59,764 bases of DNA, taken from assembly GCA_947169385.1 (NCBI GenBank), contig CAMVPR010000013.1:1-59764 (forward strand). The letters run 5' to 3'. The position numbers were made by a program, and so were the translations under genes. Numbering within the stretch: the first letter of the stretch is position 1; every line of letters starts with the position of its first letter. The notes below the pieces were generated by a model, which was not told the DNA's origin, searched no databases, and was given only the letters and a program-made list of their open reading frames with translations. This DNA comes from an uncultured Lachnospiraceae bacterium (GTDB lineage Bacteria > Bacillota > Clostridia > Lachnospirales > Lachnospiraceae). Shown here one piece after another: positions 20,276 through 28,272 of this stretch.

Positions 20276-21151
20276 ATGGATCTTAACAATAAGAAGATAG
20301 GATTTATCGGGTTCGGACTCATCGCAGGAAGTATTGCAAGATGTTTAAGAGAAGCTTATCCTAAGATTACAATGATAGCATTGAATAACCGCTATCCTGA
20401 TATCAAGCCGGGACTTAAGCTTGCAGTTGACGAAGGTGTACTTAACGAACTCGTTCCAAGTATAGATACGGGTTTTGGCGAGTGCGACATCATTTACCTT
20501 GCCGCACCGGTTATGATTAACATTTCATATCTATCTAATATTAAGAATATACTTAAAGATGGCGCGTTTATAACAGATGTCGGGAGTGTTAAGGGCGATA
20601 TTGAGAAGGCAATAATAGAGGAAGGGCTTACTGACAGATTCATAGGCGGACATCCGATGGCGGGGACCGAGAAGTCCGGATACGAGAATTCATTTGCAGA
20701 ATTATTAAGTGGAGCTTATTACATTCTTACCCCCACTGATGATACCCCTGAAGAATGCATAAACACAATGCTTGAGATTATCAAAGCTACCAAAAGCAAG
20801 TCAATTGTATTAAAGGCAAGCGAGCACGATATGGCTGCAGCTGCTATCAGTCATGTTCCACATATTCTTTCTTATGCTTTAGTCAACACAGTCAAGAAAC
20901 ATGACACCAAGGAAGAGTACATGAAGCAGTTCGCTGCCGGAGGTTTTAGGGATATGACAAGGATTGCATCCTCATCACCTGAGATGTGGCAGAATATAGT
21001 AATGTCCAATAAGGACGCAGTTCTCACTTTCTTAGGGCAGTACCTTGATATGTTGGACTCGTTCAAGGTTATGCTTGAAAATGATGACAGCGATGCGATA
21101 TACAATTATTTTATGAATTCCAAGGAATACAGAGATACATTTAAGTTTTAG
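20276..21151 (+). CDS. tyrA: Prephenate dehydrogenase
   Basis: A 291-residue NAD-dependent dehydrogenase of tyrosine synthesis, converting prephenate to 4-hydroxyphenylpyruvate. The Rossmann motif is GFIGFGLIAGSIA at the N-terminus. The core has ITDVGSVKGD and FIGGHPMAGTEKSG, the conserved prephenate-binding segment. The C-terminal helical domain contains SHVPHILSYAL. There is no ACT or chorismate mutase domain. AAGAGGTG lies before the ATG. The TAG stop lies at the edge of a family A repeat, so the repeat may have replaced the original 3' end. No other aromatic genes are near. Confidence 0.93.
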   Translation: MDLNNKKIGFIGFGLIAGSIARCLREAYPKITMIALNNRYPDIKPGLKLAVDEGVLNELVPSIDTGFGECDIIYLAAPVMINISYLSNIKNILKDGAFITDVGSVKGDIEKAIIEEGLTDRFIGGHPMAGTEKSGYENSFAELLSGAYYILTPTDDTPEECINTMLEIIKATKSKSIVLKASEHDMAAAAISHVPHILSYALVNTVKKHDTKEEYMKQFAAGGFRDMTRIASSSPEMWQNIVMSNKDAVLTFLGQYLDMLDSFKVMLENDDSDAIYNYFMNSKEYRDTFKF

Positions 21152-21175
21152 ATTCTTCGCTTCGCTCAGAATGAC
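21150..21175. repeat. Family A repeat, half copy abutting tyrA stop
   Basis: AGATTCTTCGCTTCGCTCAG followed by AATGAC begins inside the tyrA stop codon and equals the right half of the copy at 341-402. Confidence 0.75.
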
Positions 21176-21209
21176 ATGATTATTCAAGAATGACATTCAT
21201 CCACAATAC

Positions 21210-21257
21210 GTAGCGGCGAACAGTGTTCGCCACATGGTTCACAATGTTCGCCACTAC
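21210..21257. repeat. Composite two-hairpin repeat, copy 3
   Basis: Outer arms GTAGCGG and CCACTAC enclose GGCGAACAGTGTTCGCC and a diverged GGTTCACAATGTTCGCC. It ends 2 bases from the stop codon of the FtsX permease on the minus strand. Confidence 0.8.
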
Positions 21258-21259
21258 GA

Positions 21260-23881
21260 TTACGCCTCTGTCAATCGTAATCTTTCAACAACTGACGCTT
21301 TCATAAATTTATTATAAATAACATATGGTATTATTGCTGCAATTATAATCATAAACGGCATTATGATAAATACAGGCGCAAGTGTAAAATGCCACTTAAA
21401 GAACCACATTCCGGCTCCGACAGGCCTGATCAATAATACTGTAAACAAACCACTTAATACAAGTCCTATAAACACTGACAATAACGAATACAACACTCCT
21501 TCCAAACAGATACTCTTCTTTTGCATTCTTTTGGTCTCTCCGACAGCCTCGAGCATAGCAAGTTCAACTCGTCTCGACATAATCGAAGTAACAAGAGTAT
21601 TGGTAAGGTTAAGAATACCTATTAATGCAAGTATAACTGTTATAAGTCCACCAACAATAACGAACATACTTGTAAACTCTTTAAACTCATCACGATATAC
21701 CTTTCTGGAAGTATATTTAAGATTAGATTCAACACCGTTAGTATATTCATCCATCCATTTTTCAATATCATTTTCATGCTTATCATCAACATTAAACACA
21801 CATCTCATAGCATCTCTCTCACCACAGAAATCATTAAATTCCTCATGTGGAAGAATGTAGTTTAAGTCTAATTCTGCAAACATCTGGAGTCTAAGTGCAA
21901 GAGATAGATCAACAACAGCCATTACCTCATACTCTCTTTGCTCTCCATCATTATTACTTACTGTAATCTTCTCTCCTGGTTTAAAATATACAAGTAAATC
22001 ATCACCCATTGTTTCACAGCCGTTAACAATGATATACTTTCCTGTCTTAAACTTATCTAAATCAACAGAACCGGCAACTACCGGAAGATTCTTAATCACA
22101 AAATCATCCATTCCATAGATTTGTGTTCTTGCTTCTTTTGTAGCTTTATAATAATCATACAAAGTTTCGTTAGTTTCAGGATTAATCACTTGTGACATAT
22201 CACCCGAAAGAGCCGGATCTTTCAACAATCTCTCATCAATCTTGTCAAAATCTTCATCCGTAAAAGTTTGAATAACATCCTGTTCAATATAAATATTACC
22301 TAATTCCTCAATTCCTTTTTGCTTGCTGATATTGTCAATAAACTTATCTCCAATTGCCTCAGTGTTCTTACCATCGAATATGGCAGGATTATCAAGAGTA
22401 GCATCAGCTACCGAAAAATCAGTTTTAACAAATGTTTGAATGTACTTATCTTCGTCGAATCCACTAACCAATGAATATACAGTATTCATTATAACAATGG
22501 AAAGAGATAATGATAATATTACAAATACAGCCTTCTTCTTGTCACGTGAAAGATTTCTCTTAGCAAGTGTAAGTGGTGAAATAGTAGATGCTTTTTTCTT
22601 TCTCGTCTTCCATTTAAGGTTGGTTCCCTCTAAGAAGCGAACTGCCTCTATAGGAGATACTTTAGATACTATTTTCATTGATTTTCTGACAGACAATCGA
22701 ACTGTAACATACGAGAATAATCCTGCAAATATTATTATCAAAGGATTAACAGAAAAACTGTTTTTAGTAGTTTCAGCGAACACCAACTGTTTAGAAACTA
22801 TAGGAAGAAGCTCAGCTCCAACAACAATTCCCAAAACCAATCCTATAAGTATTCCCGGAACAGAAAGATAAATTGATTGCCATTTGACCAGAGACTTAAG
22901 CTGTTTACTGCTACATCCTATTGTCTTTAAGAGGCCGAAAGATCTAATGTCTGAATATACATTTATTCTATATACATTGTTAATAATAAGGAATCCTGAT
23001 GCAAATATAATCAGCAAGAGAAACGCTGCAAGTAATATAGTTGTCATATCTCCGGTTCCGACAATAGATCCCCAGTTTGATCCTACTTCAACATTTTCGG
23101 GAAGGCCATCTCTTACGATCATTTTCTCAATCTGACCGTTGATGTTAAATGGAATTTTGAAATCAACATCCGCAGAAATTCTTCCGTTAGGATCAGAGTA
23201 AGGCGTTTCAGAATCATAATATGAGAGTGTCGGAGTAGGAACATACTTCTCTTGAAACGCTTTAGAAATCAACGCACTCTGAGCAATAGCCACCCTGTCA
23301 CCGGTAAAGATTCCGACAACCTTAAACTCTTTATCTAAATCTGTCTCTCCACAGTCAAGCGATAACTTAATCTTTTTTCCAATGAGACTTTCATATTTAT
23401 CAACAGAGTCAGCACCATATCCAAGCTCATTAAGAACAAGATTACTTATGGCAATCTCATCTTCGTTCTTAGGAAGTTGACCCACTTCAGGTTTCGAGAA
23501 GCTTTTTTCGGCATTAACCTCATCCACCCAGCGCACCTCGGTTCTGAGTTTTGCAAGCTCCTTGTTAACAACGTCTCCTATGTATATACTTCTCGATACG
23601 TCTTTTAGCTTCGTATCATTTTTAATAAGATCGTATTCTTCTTCAGTAAGGTATTTGAAACCGCAATCCGCGGAACTGCCTATCTGCCTCATATTTGACT
23701 CTTGAAATCTGTCAATCAGATTAATGCCAACCGTGAAAAGCATAGCAAACATAAACGAACACAAGGCAATCGAGGTAATAATAACTCTGCTTTTAGAATT
23801 GTTCTTTTTTAACATTTTCTTCGCTAAAGAGCGAATCGTCTTCTTGTTAGAAACCTGTGGTCCCATAGAATTATTACTCAT
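21260..23881 (-). CDS. FtsX-like ABC transporter permease, duplicated topology
   Basis: An 873-residue permease. A first membrane helix (residues about 30-55) is followed by a large extracellular domain of about 220 residues and three helices ending near residue 400. A second unit repeats this plan: a helix near 450, an extracellular domain of about 230 residues, then three helices at the C-terminus. The FtsX/MacB-type core is recognisable (LLIIFASGFLIINNVYRI; ILALIGILNLTNTLVTS). It works with the ATPase upstream, whose last 8 bases overlap its start. The GGAGGTG ribosome site lies inside the ATPase gene. It is probably a lipoprotein or peptide export or resistance system. Confidence 0.87.
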   Translation of the reverse strand: MSNNSMGPQVSNKKTIRSLAKKMLKKNNSKSRVIITSIALCSFMFAMLFTVGINLIDRFQESNMRQIGSSADCGFKYLTEEEYDLIKNDTKLKDVSRSIYIGDVVNKELAKLRTEVRWVDEVNAEKSFSKPEVGQLPKNEDEIAISNLVLNELGYGADSVDKYESLIGKKIKLSLDCGETDLDKEFKVVGIFTGDRVAIAQSALISKAFQEKYVPTPTLSYYDSETPYSDPNGRISADVDFKIPFNINGQIEKMIVRDGLPENVEVGSNWGSIVGTGDMTTILLAAFLLLIIFASGFLIINNVYRINVYSDIRSFGLLKTIGCSSKQLKSLVKWQSIYLSVPGILIGLVLGIVVGAELLPIVSKQLVFAETTKNSFSVNPLIIIFAGLFSYVTVRLSVRKSMKIVSKVSPIEAVRFLEGTNLKWKTRKKKASTISPLTLAKRNLSRDKKKAVFVILSLSLSIVIMNTVYSLVSGFDEDKYIQTFVKTDFSVADATLDNPAIFDGKNTEAIGDKFIDNISKQKGIEELGNIYIEQDVIQTFTDEDFDKIDERLLKDPALSGDMSQVINPETNETLYDYYKATKEARTQIYGMDDFVIKNLPVVAGSVDLDKFKTGKYIIVNGCETMGDDLLVYFKPGEKITVSNNDGEQREYEVMAVVDLSLALRLQMFAELDLNYILPHEEFNDFCGERDAMRCVFNVDDKHENDIEKWMDEYTNGVESNLKYTSRKVYRDEFKEFTSMFVIVGGLITVILALIGILNLTNTLVTSIMSRRVELAMLEAVGETKRMQKKSICLEGVLYSLLSVFIGLVLSGLFTVLLIRPVGAGMWFFKWHFTLAPVFIIMPFMIIIAAIIPYVIYNKFMKASVVERLRLTEA

Positions 23882-24554
23882 TTCTTTCACCTCCAAATAT
23901 CTCACCATCTTCTATTCGAATAATTCTGTCTGCAAGCTGTGCAATCTCATCATTGTGAGTTATCATAATAATAGTCTGAGAATATCTCTCACTGCTCACC
24001 TTAAGGAGCGATAACACGTCCTGACTGGTCTTTGAATCAAGGTTACCGGTTGGCTCGTCTGCCAAAATAATCGCCGGTCCGCTGGATAATGCTCTTGCTA
24101 TTGCAACTCTCTGCTGCTGTCCTCCGGACAACTGGTTAGGATAAGAATTCAACTTCTCTTTGAGTCCTAATGTCTCAACAATCTCCGCAATATATTCTTC
24201 ATCAGGTTTCTTGCCGTCAAGTTCAAGTGGAAGAACAATGTTCTCATAAACTGTCAGAACCGGAACAAGATTAAAGGACTGAAAGATAAAACCAATCTTT
24301 CTTCTTCTGAATATTGTGAGTTCCTCATCTTTTAATGAAAATATATTCTTACCGTCAATAACAACTTCTCCCGAAGTTGGTCTGTCGAGTCCTCCAAGCA
24401 TATGAAGCAGTGTTGACTTACCGCTTCCTGAAGTTCCGACTATAGCGACGAACTCGCCTTTCTCAACCGAAAAATCTACACCTTTTAAGGCATTAACCTC
24501 ATTGGCACCTTTGCCGTATGTTTTTACTAGTTTCTTGGTACTTAAAATCTCCAT
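23874..24554 (-). CDS. ABC transporter ATPase, LolD/MacB type
   Basis: A 226-residue ATPase with Walker [10 protein letters not shown], the Q-loop in [12 protein letters not shown], signature [15 protein letters not shown], Walker [12 protein letters not shown] and switch His in MITHNDEIA. The family pairs with FtsX-like permeases, here the next gene. The ATG at 24554 has AAGGAG 7-8 bases upstream. The start lies only about 20 bases beyond a strong terminator-like hairpin (24573-24607), so expression should depend on read-through or on a promoter whose leader contains the hairpin. A two-component system lies immediately upstream. Confidence 0.92.
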   Translation of the reverse strand: MEILSTKKLVKTYGKGANEVNALKGVDFSVEKGEFVAIVGTSGSGKSTLLHMLGGLDRPTSGEVVIDGKNIFSLKDEELTIFRRRKIGFIFQSFNLVPVLTVYENIVLPLELDGKKPDEEYIAEIVETLGLKEKLNSYPNQLSGGQQQRVAIARALSSGPAIILADEPTGNLDSKTSQDVLSLLKVSSERYSQTIIMITHNDEIAQLADRIIRIEDGEIFGGERNE

Positions 24555-24572
24555 ATCAATTCTCCTTTTCAT

Positions 24573-24607
24573 AAAAAAATCTGTAGTGATTTCTTACTTC
24601 ACTACAG
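24573..24607 (-). terminator. Terminator or leader attenuator before the ABC transporter
   Basis: Minus strand CTGTAGTGA and TCACTACAG form a perfect 9-base-pair stem with a 9-base loop. A run of seven T then merges into the ribosome site of the ATPase gene. Confidence 0.75.
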
Positions 24608-24614
24608 AATATAT

Positions 24615-24643
24615 CATATAAATCTTTCTGAATTCTTTCACAA
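24615..24643 (-). promoter_or_regulatory. Weak promoter candidate for the ABC transporter
   Basis: Minus strand TTGTGA, 17 bases, TATATG. It lies between the inverted repeat at 24657-24672 and the hairpin, as expected for a response-regulator-activated promoter. Confidence 0.4.
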
Positions 24644-24656
24644 TCGATATTCAATT

Positions 24657-24672
24657 CTTACAGTTTTGTAAG
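24657..24672. promoter_or_regulatory. Response-regulator-type inverted repeat
   Basis: CTTACA-GTTT-TGTAAG is a perfect inverted repeat 3 bases past the kinase stop. It contains TTACA-N4-TGTAA, which matches from memory the TNACA-N4-TGTAA box described for BceR-like regulators. It lies upstream of the ABC transporter genes. Confidence 0.5.
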
Positions 24673-24675
24673 ATT

Positions 24676-25575
24676 CTATCTCGGAAGAAATATCGAGAAG
24701 GTACTTCCCTCACCCTTACTAGAATCAAGCTTAATATAACCTCCTTCGCTCGATACTATCTCTCTTGAAAGGTGCAAGCCTATTCCAACGCCCTCGTTAG
24801 CTGATGATTTCTTAGAGCGATAGAATCTCGAGAACACTTTGGCATGCTCATCCTCATCAACACCTATACCGCTGTCTTTGACATCAACTCTTACAAACAT
24901 CTCATACATCGTTGTTGAAATCTTGACATAACCGGAATCGGTGTACTTGATAGCATTATCTACAATGTTGGCTATAGCCTCCTCTGTCCACTTTGGATCA
25001 ATCACACATAACATTTTATCGGTATTAAGCGTCAAATCAAGCCCTTTATCCTTAGCTTTACCTCGATAAGATTCATATACCTTGTTTAGAATCTCTCTAA
25101 TGTCCGTCTCCTTAGGTGACAGCGTAAGTATACCGTTCTCCAGTCTTGAAAGTTTAATAAGATTGTCTATAAGGAAACGAAGCTTAAGACTCTGCGAGTG
25201 AATAGCCTCTACGCTCTCTCTCTGCTCACCACCAATATCCTCCGACAACAAAAGCTCTGAATACAGCAACAGATTAGCTATAGGAGTCTTCGTCTGGTGG
25301 GAAATGTCAGAAATCAACTCTCTTATCTTGTCTCTCTCAGACCTGACATTTGCAGAAGAAATCTTAGACACTCTAAGATACTCCAAAAACTCGGACTCAA
25401 GCCTTGAAAAACGGCTCTCATCATATACGTCAACAGTAAAATCTTCCTTGATAGCTTCATTTAACATGCCTTCAAGAGAATCATAAATCTTCTTAACCTT
25501 ATATCGGTCATAAATAATAACGCCAACGGCAATAATAATTAATACTAAGCCTATTATAAGAATCACTTTATCCAT
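24676..25575 (-). CDS. Two-component sensor histidine kinase
   Basis: A 299-residue kinase with a single N-terminal membrane helix (residues 3-22) and almost no outside domain. The phosphorylated His93 lies in SDISHQTKTPIANL. The ATP-binding domain shows NIVDNAIKYT, DSGIGV and GVGIGLHLSREI. Having no sensor domain suggests that it senses within the membrane or through a partner, perhaps the adjacent ABC transporter. The start overlaps the response regulator gene by 8 bases. An inverted repeat and hairpin follow the stop. Confidence 0.92.
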   Translation of the reverse strand: MDKVILIIGLVLIIIAVGVIIYDRYKVKKIYDSLEGMLNEAIKEDFTVDVYDESRFSRLESEFLEYLRVSKISSANVRSERDKIRELISDISHQTKTPIANLLLYSELLLSEDIGGEQRESVEAIHSQSLKLRFLIDNLIKLSRLENGILTLSPKETDIREILNKVYESYRGKAKDKGLDLTLNTDKMLCVIDPKWTEEAIANIVDNAIKYTDSGYVKISTTMYEMFVRVDVKDSGIGVDEDEHAKVFSRFYRSKKSSANEGVGIGLHLSREIVSSEGGYIKLDSSKGEGSTFSIFLPR

Positions 25576-26254
25576 CTATCGTCACCCACGAGTAGCCAAT
25601 TCCGTATACAGTCTTTATGCGATCTTTACACGAAAGCTTATCTCTAAGTCTCTTAATCGTAACAGACAGCGCATTCTCATCGACATACTCCAATCCGTCG
25701 GTCCACACATAATCTATAATCTTATCTCTGCTGACAGTATTGTTGGCATTTAAGACAAGTATATGAAGCGTCTTTAACTCTGTCTTGGAAAGCTCTATAG
25801 AATCCGCTCCTACCATAATCTTAATATGTTCAAAGTCAAATGAATACTCACCGTCAACAAAACACTCACTGCCGTTATTCTTCACGACCTTTCTTAACTG
25901 TGCATCAACCCTTGCCTTCAAAACTGCGAGTGAAAACGGCTTGGTAATGTAGTCGTCCGCTCCCTGATTCAGACCGTTAACAATGTCACGGTCAGTATCA
26001 TTGGCAGTAAGAAGAATAACCGGAAGGTTAGAATCAACAGCCTTAATCTCCTTTAGGAAATCAAGACCGTTACCATCCGGCAGATTGATATCTAATATTA
26101 TCAAAGAAACAGTTCCAAGCGACAACTGATCTCTTGCATCTCCTATAGTATCACAGGATATTACCTGTCGATTATCCCCTTTAAGAGCTTTACAAAGCCC
26201 ATTATTAAGCATTGTGTCATCTTCTACTATCAGCAACTGCTCTGTCTGACTCAT
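25568..26254 (-). CDS. OmpR/PhoB-family response regulator
   Basis: A 228-residue regulator. The receiver domain (1-120) has acidic residues at 11-12, phospho-acceptor Asp55 in LIILDINLPDGNG, and Lys in YITKPF. The winged-helix DNA-binding domain (130-228) ends with VYGIGYSWV. It is cognate to the kinase that overlaps its 3' end and probably activates the ABC transporter behind it. It starts 24 bases after the dnaB stop on the same strand, so some transcription may come from rplI-dnaB. Confidence 0.94.
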   Translation of the reverse strand: MSQTEQLLIVEDDTMLNNGLCKALKGDNRQVISCDTIGDARDQLSLGTVSLIILDINLPDGNGLDFLKEIKAVDSNLPVILLTANDTDRDIVNGLNQGADDYITKPFSLAVLKARVDAQLRKVVKNNGSECFVDGEYSFDFEHIKIMVGADSIELSKTELKTLHILVLNANNTVSRDKIIDYVWTDGLEYVDENALSVTIKRLRDKLSCKDRIKTVYGIGYSWVTIDG

Positions 26255-26278
26255 ATCAATAATTCCCCTAAACTAGTA

Positions 26279-27658
26279 TTAGTCAGGCTCATGAACTCGG
26301 TTCCTAGCCTTATCTTTATTGTGGAAGAGAGTCTTGTCTCCCATCCAAACAAGCTCAACGGTACCGGTAGCACCATTACGCTGCTTAGCGATTATAATCT
26401 CCGCGATACCTTTCTTCGGGGTATCAGGAACATAGTAATCCTCTCTGTGAATGAACAAGATTACATCGGCATCCTGCTCAATCGATCCCGACTCACGAAG
26501 ATCTGACATCATCGGTCTGTGTCCCTCTCTGGTCTCGGCAGCTCGGTTAAGCTGTGAAAGCGCTATGATTGGAACATTGAATTCCTTAGCAAGACCTTTG
26601 AGGTTACGGGAAATGGATGCGACCTCGTTCTGTCTGGAGTCCTGTCTTCCCTCGCCTTGCATAAGCTGAAGGTAGTCAATTACAATCAGATCCAGTCTTC
26701 CCTTCTCTCTTATAATCTTACGGCACTTGGCTCTGACATCAGACACTCTTATACCCGGCGTATCATCGACAAATAAAGATGTGTCAGAAATCTTATATAC
26801 AGCTTCAGCTATCATCTCAAGCTCTGCGTTGTCAATTGTACCGGTTCTAATCTTATCAGATGCAACACCTGAACGCATTGCCACGATACGCTTTAGAAGC
26901 TCCTCTTTCGCCATCTCGAGACTGAATATTGCAGCCGCATAGTCCTTATCAATACAAGCATTGGCAACAATATTAAGTGCAAATGCAGTCTTACCCATAG
27001 CAGGTCTCGCCGCTAAAAGAATAAGCTCCGAGCCGTGAAGTCCTGTAAGCACATCGTCAAGATCAATAAAACCTGTAGGCACACCTGTAATCCTGCCCTT
27101 CTGCTTCATTGTCTCACCGATAGACACAAATATCCTTGCCATAATAGAGCTGATGTCTTCAAACTCCTCTACACCTCTCCTGTTCTGTAGAAATGTAAAA
27201 AGGTCTGACTCAGCCTGATCAAATATATCAGAGGCTTCTCTGCCTCCCATGTAGATATCATTTGAAATCTTGTCACAGGTAGCTATCAAAGTCCTTAAGG
27301 TTGACTTGTCTCTGACAGATTGCACGTATACCTTGATGTCTGATGACATAGGTGCAGTAAGATAAAGCCTGTTAAGATAATCCTTAACCTCATCCTCAGA
27401 AACAACAGTCTCCGATTCCATAAGCTTATCCAAAGTTGTAAGGACATTGATTGCGTTACGCTGTCTGAACAGCTTGCTCATCGCATCGAATATCTGCGCG
27501 TTCAATTTCTTGTAAAAATCTGTGGCGACCAACTGATTCATTGCAAATTCAGCCGCCTCCTCGCTATTCTCTCCCAACAGAATACCAAGAACAGCATTCT
27601 CCATCTCTTCACTGTGCGGAGGAATCTTGCGGATTAGATTCTCATTAACATCCGGCAT
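26279..27658 (-). CDS. dnaB: Replicative DNA helicase DnaB
   Basis: A 459-residue hexameric 5'-3' helicase of the replication fork. The N-terminal domain (residues 12-110) has PPHSEEMENAVLG. The RecA-like domain has Walker A ARPAMGKTAFAL near residue 219, Walker B VIDYLQLM and the arginine-finger region REDYY. No intein is present. GAGGAGG lies before the ATG at 27658. It follows rplI by 15 bases, a gene pair widely conserved in Firmicutes. Confidence 0.96.
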   Translation of the reverse strand: MPDVNENLIRKIPPHSEEMENAVLGILLGENSEEAAEFAMNQLVATDFYKKLNAQIFDAMSKLFRQRNAINVLTTLDKLMESETVVSEDEVKDYLNRLYLTAPMSSDIKVYVQSVRDKSTLRTLIATCDKISNDIYMGGREASDIFDQAESDLFTFLQNRRGVEEFEDISSIMARIFVSIGETMKQKGRITGVPTGFIDLDDVLTGLHGSELILLAARPAMGKTAFALNIVANACIDKDYAAAIFSLEMAKEELLKRIVAMRSGVASDKIRTGTIDNAELEMIAEAVYKISDTSLFVDDTPGIRVSDVRAKCRKIIREKGRLDLIVIDYLQLMQGEGRQDSRQNEVASISRNLKGLAKEFNVPIIALSQLNRAAETREGHRPMMSDLRESGSIEQDADVILFIHREDYYVPDTPKKGIAEIIIAKQRNGATGTVELVWMGDKTLFHNKDKARNRVHEPD

Positions 27659-27673
27659 TATAAGTCCTCCTCG

Positions 27674-28120
27674 TTATAGCTCTTCTACTACTACCTTTAA
27701 TTCACCTGTAACCTTAGCGTGAAGCTTAATCTGAACGTGGTAGGTTCCAAGATCCTTGATAGGTACAGGGAGAACCATCTTCTTCTTGTCAAGCTCTAAG
27801 CCCAACTGCTTCTTGGCTTCCTCTGAAATCTCCTTAGTAGAGATAGAACCGAAGGCTCTTCCGCCTCCGCCGACTTTTATCTTCATTGTAACCTGCTTGC
27901 CCTCTAAAGTCTTAGCCATCTCTTCTGCCGCAGCAAGCTTCTCCTTAGCTACTTTATCATCATTCTGTGCCTTGAGTTTCAAATCGTTAAGATTCTTACT
28001 GTCAGCGATGACACCCTTCTTCTGTGCCAATATAAAGTTCTTGGCATATCCGTCCTTAACATCTACTATATCGCCCTTCTTACCGAGCTTTTTAACGTCT
28101 TCCGTCAATATAACCTTCAT
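27674..28120 (-). CDS. rplI: 50S ribosomal protein L9
   Basis: A 148-residue ribosomal protein that binds 23S rRNA at the base of the L1 stalk. The N-terminal domain has KKLGKKGDIVDVKDGYAKNF, followed by the long connecting helix and the C-terminal RNA-binding domain with GGGGRAFGSISTKEI. The length is typical. AGGAGG lies before the ATG. The usual upstream partner in Firmicutes, a DHH-type phosphodiesterase gene (gdpP), is absent; repeats and an ABC exporter end occupy that side. Confidence 0.96.
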   Translation of the reverse strand: MKVILTEDVKKLGKKGDIVDVKDGYAKNFILAQKKGVIADSKNLNDLKLKAQNDDKVAKEKLAAAEEMAKTLEGKQVTMKIKVGGGGRAFGSISTKEISEEAKKQLGLELDKKKMVLPVPIKDLGTYHVQIKLHAKVTGELKVVVEEL

Positions 28121-28194
28121 AAGATATTCCTCCTGATTAATGTAGTACTATATGATTATATCCTCTTAATTACCAAAAAACAATAGCTACCATT

Positions 28195-28210
28195 TAAGAT
28201 CCTTCGTCGC
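28195..28210. repeat. Family A repeat, short remnant
   Basis: AAGATCCTTCGTCGCG matches the left inner arm of the full family A copies. It lies between rplI and a composite repeat. Confidence 0.55.
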
Positions 28211-28222
28211 GTTCATACAACC

Positions 28223-28272
28223 GTAGCGGAGCACAGCGTGCTCCACATATGGCGAACAATGTTCGCCGCTAC
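28223..28272. repeat. Composite two-hairpin repeat, copy 4
   Basis: Outer arms GTAGCGG and CCGCTAC enclose the palindromes GGAGCACAGCGTGCTCC and GGCGAACAATGTTCGCC, joined by ACATAT. Its minus-strand start, GTAG, contains the stop codon of the ABC exporter gene. Confidence 0.85.

Noticed and set aside
21260-26254. Classical BceRS-BceAB bacitracin resistance module
   Set aside because: The operator resembles a BceR box and the kinase lacks a sensor domain, but the permease has a duplicated FtsX plan of 873 residues with two outside domains rather than the ten-helix BceB plan.
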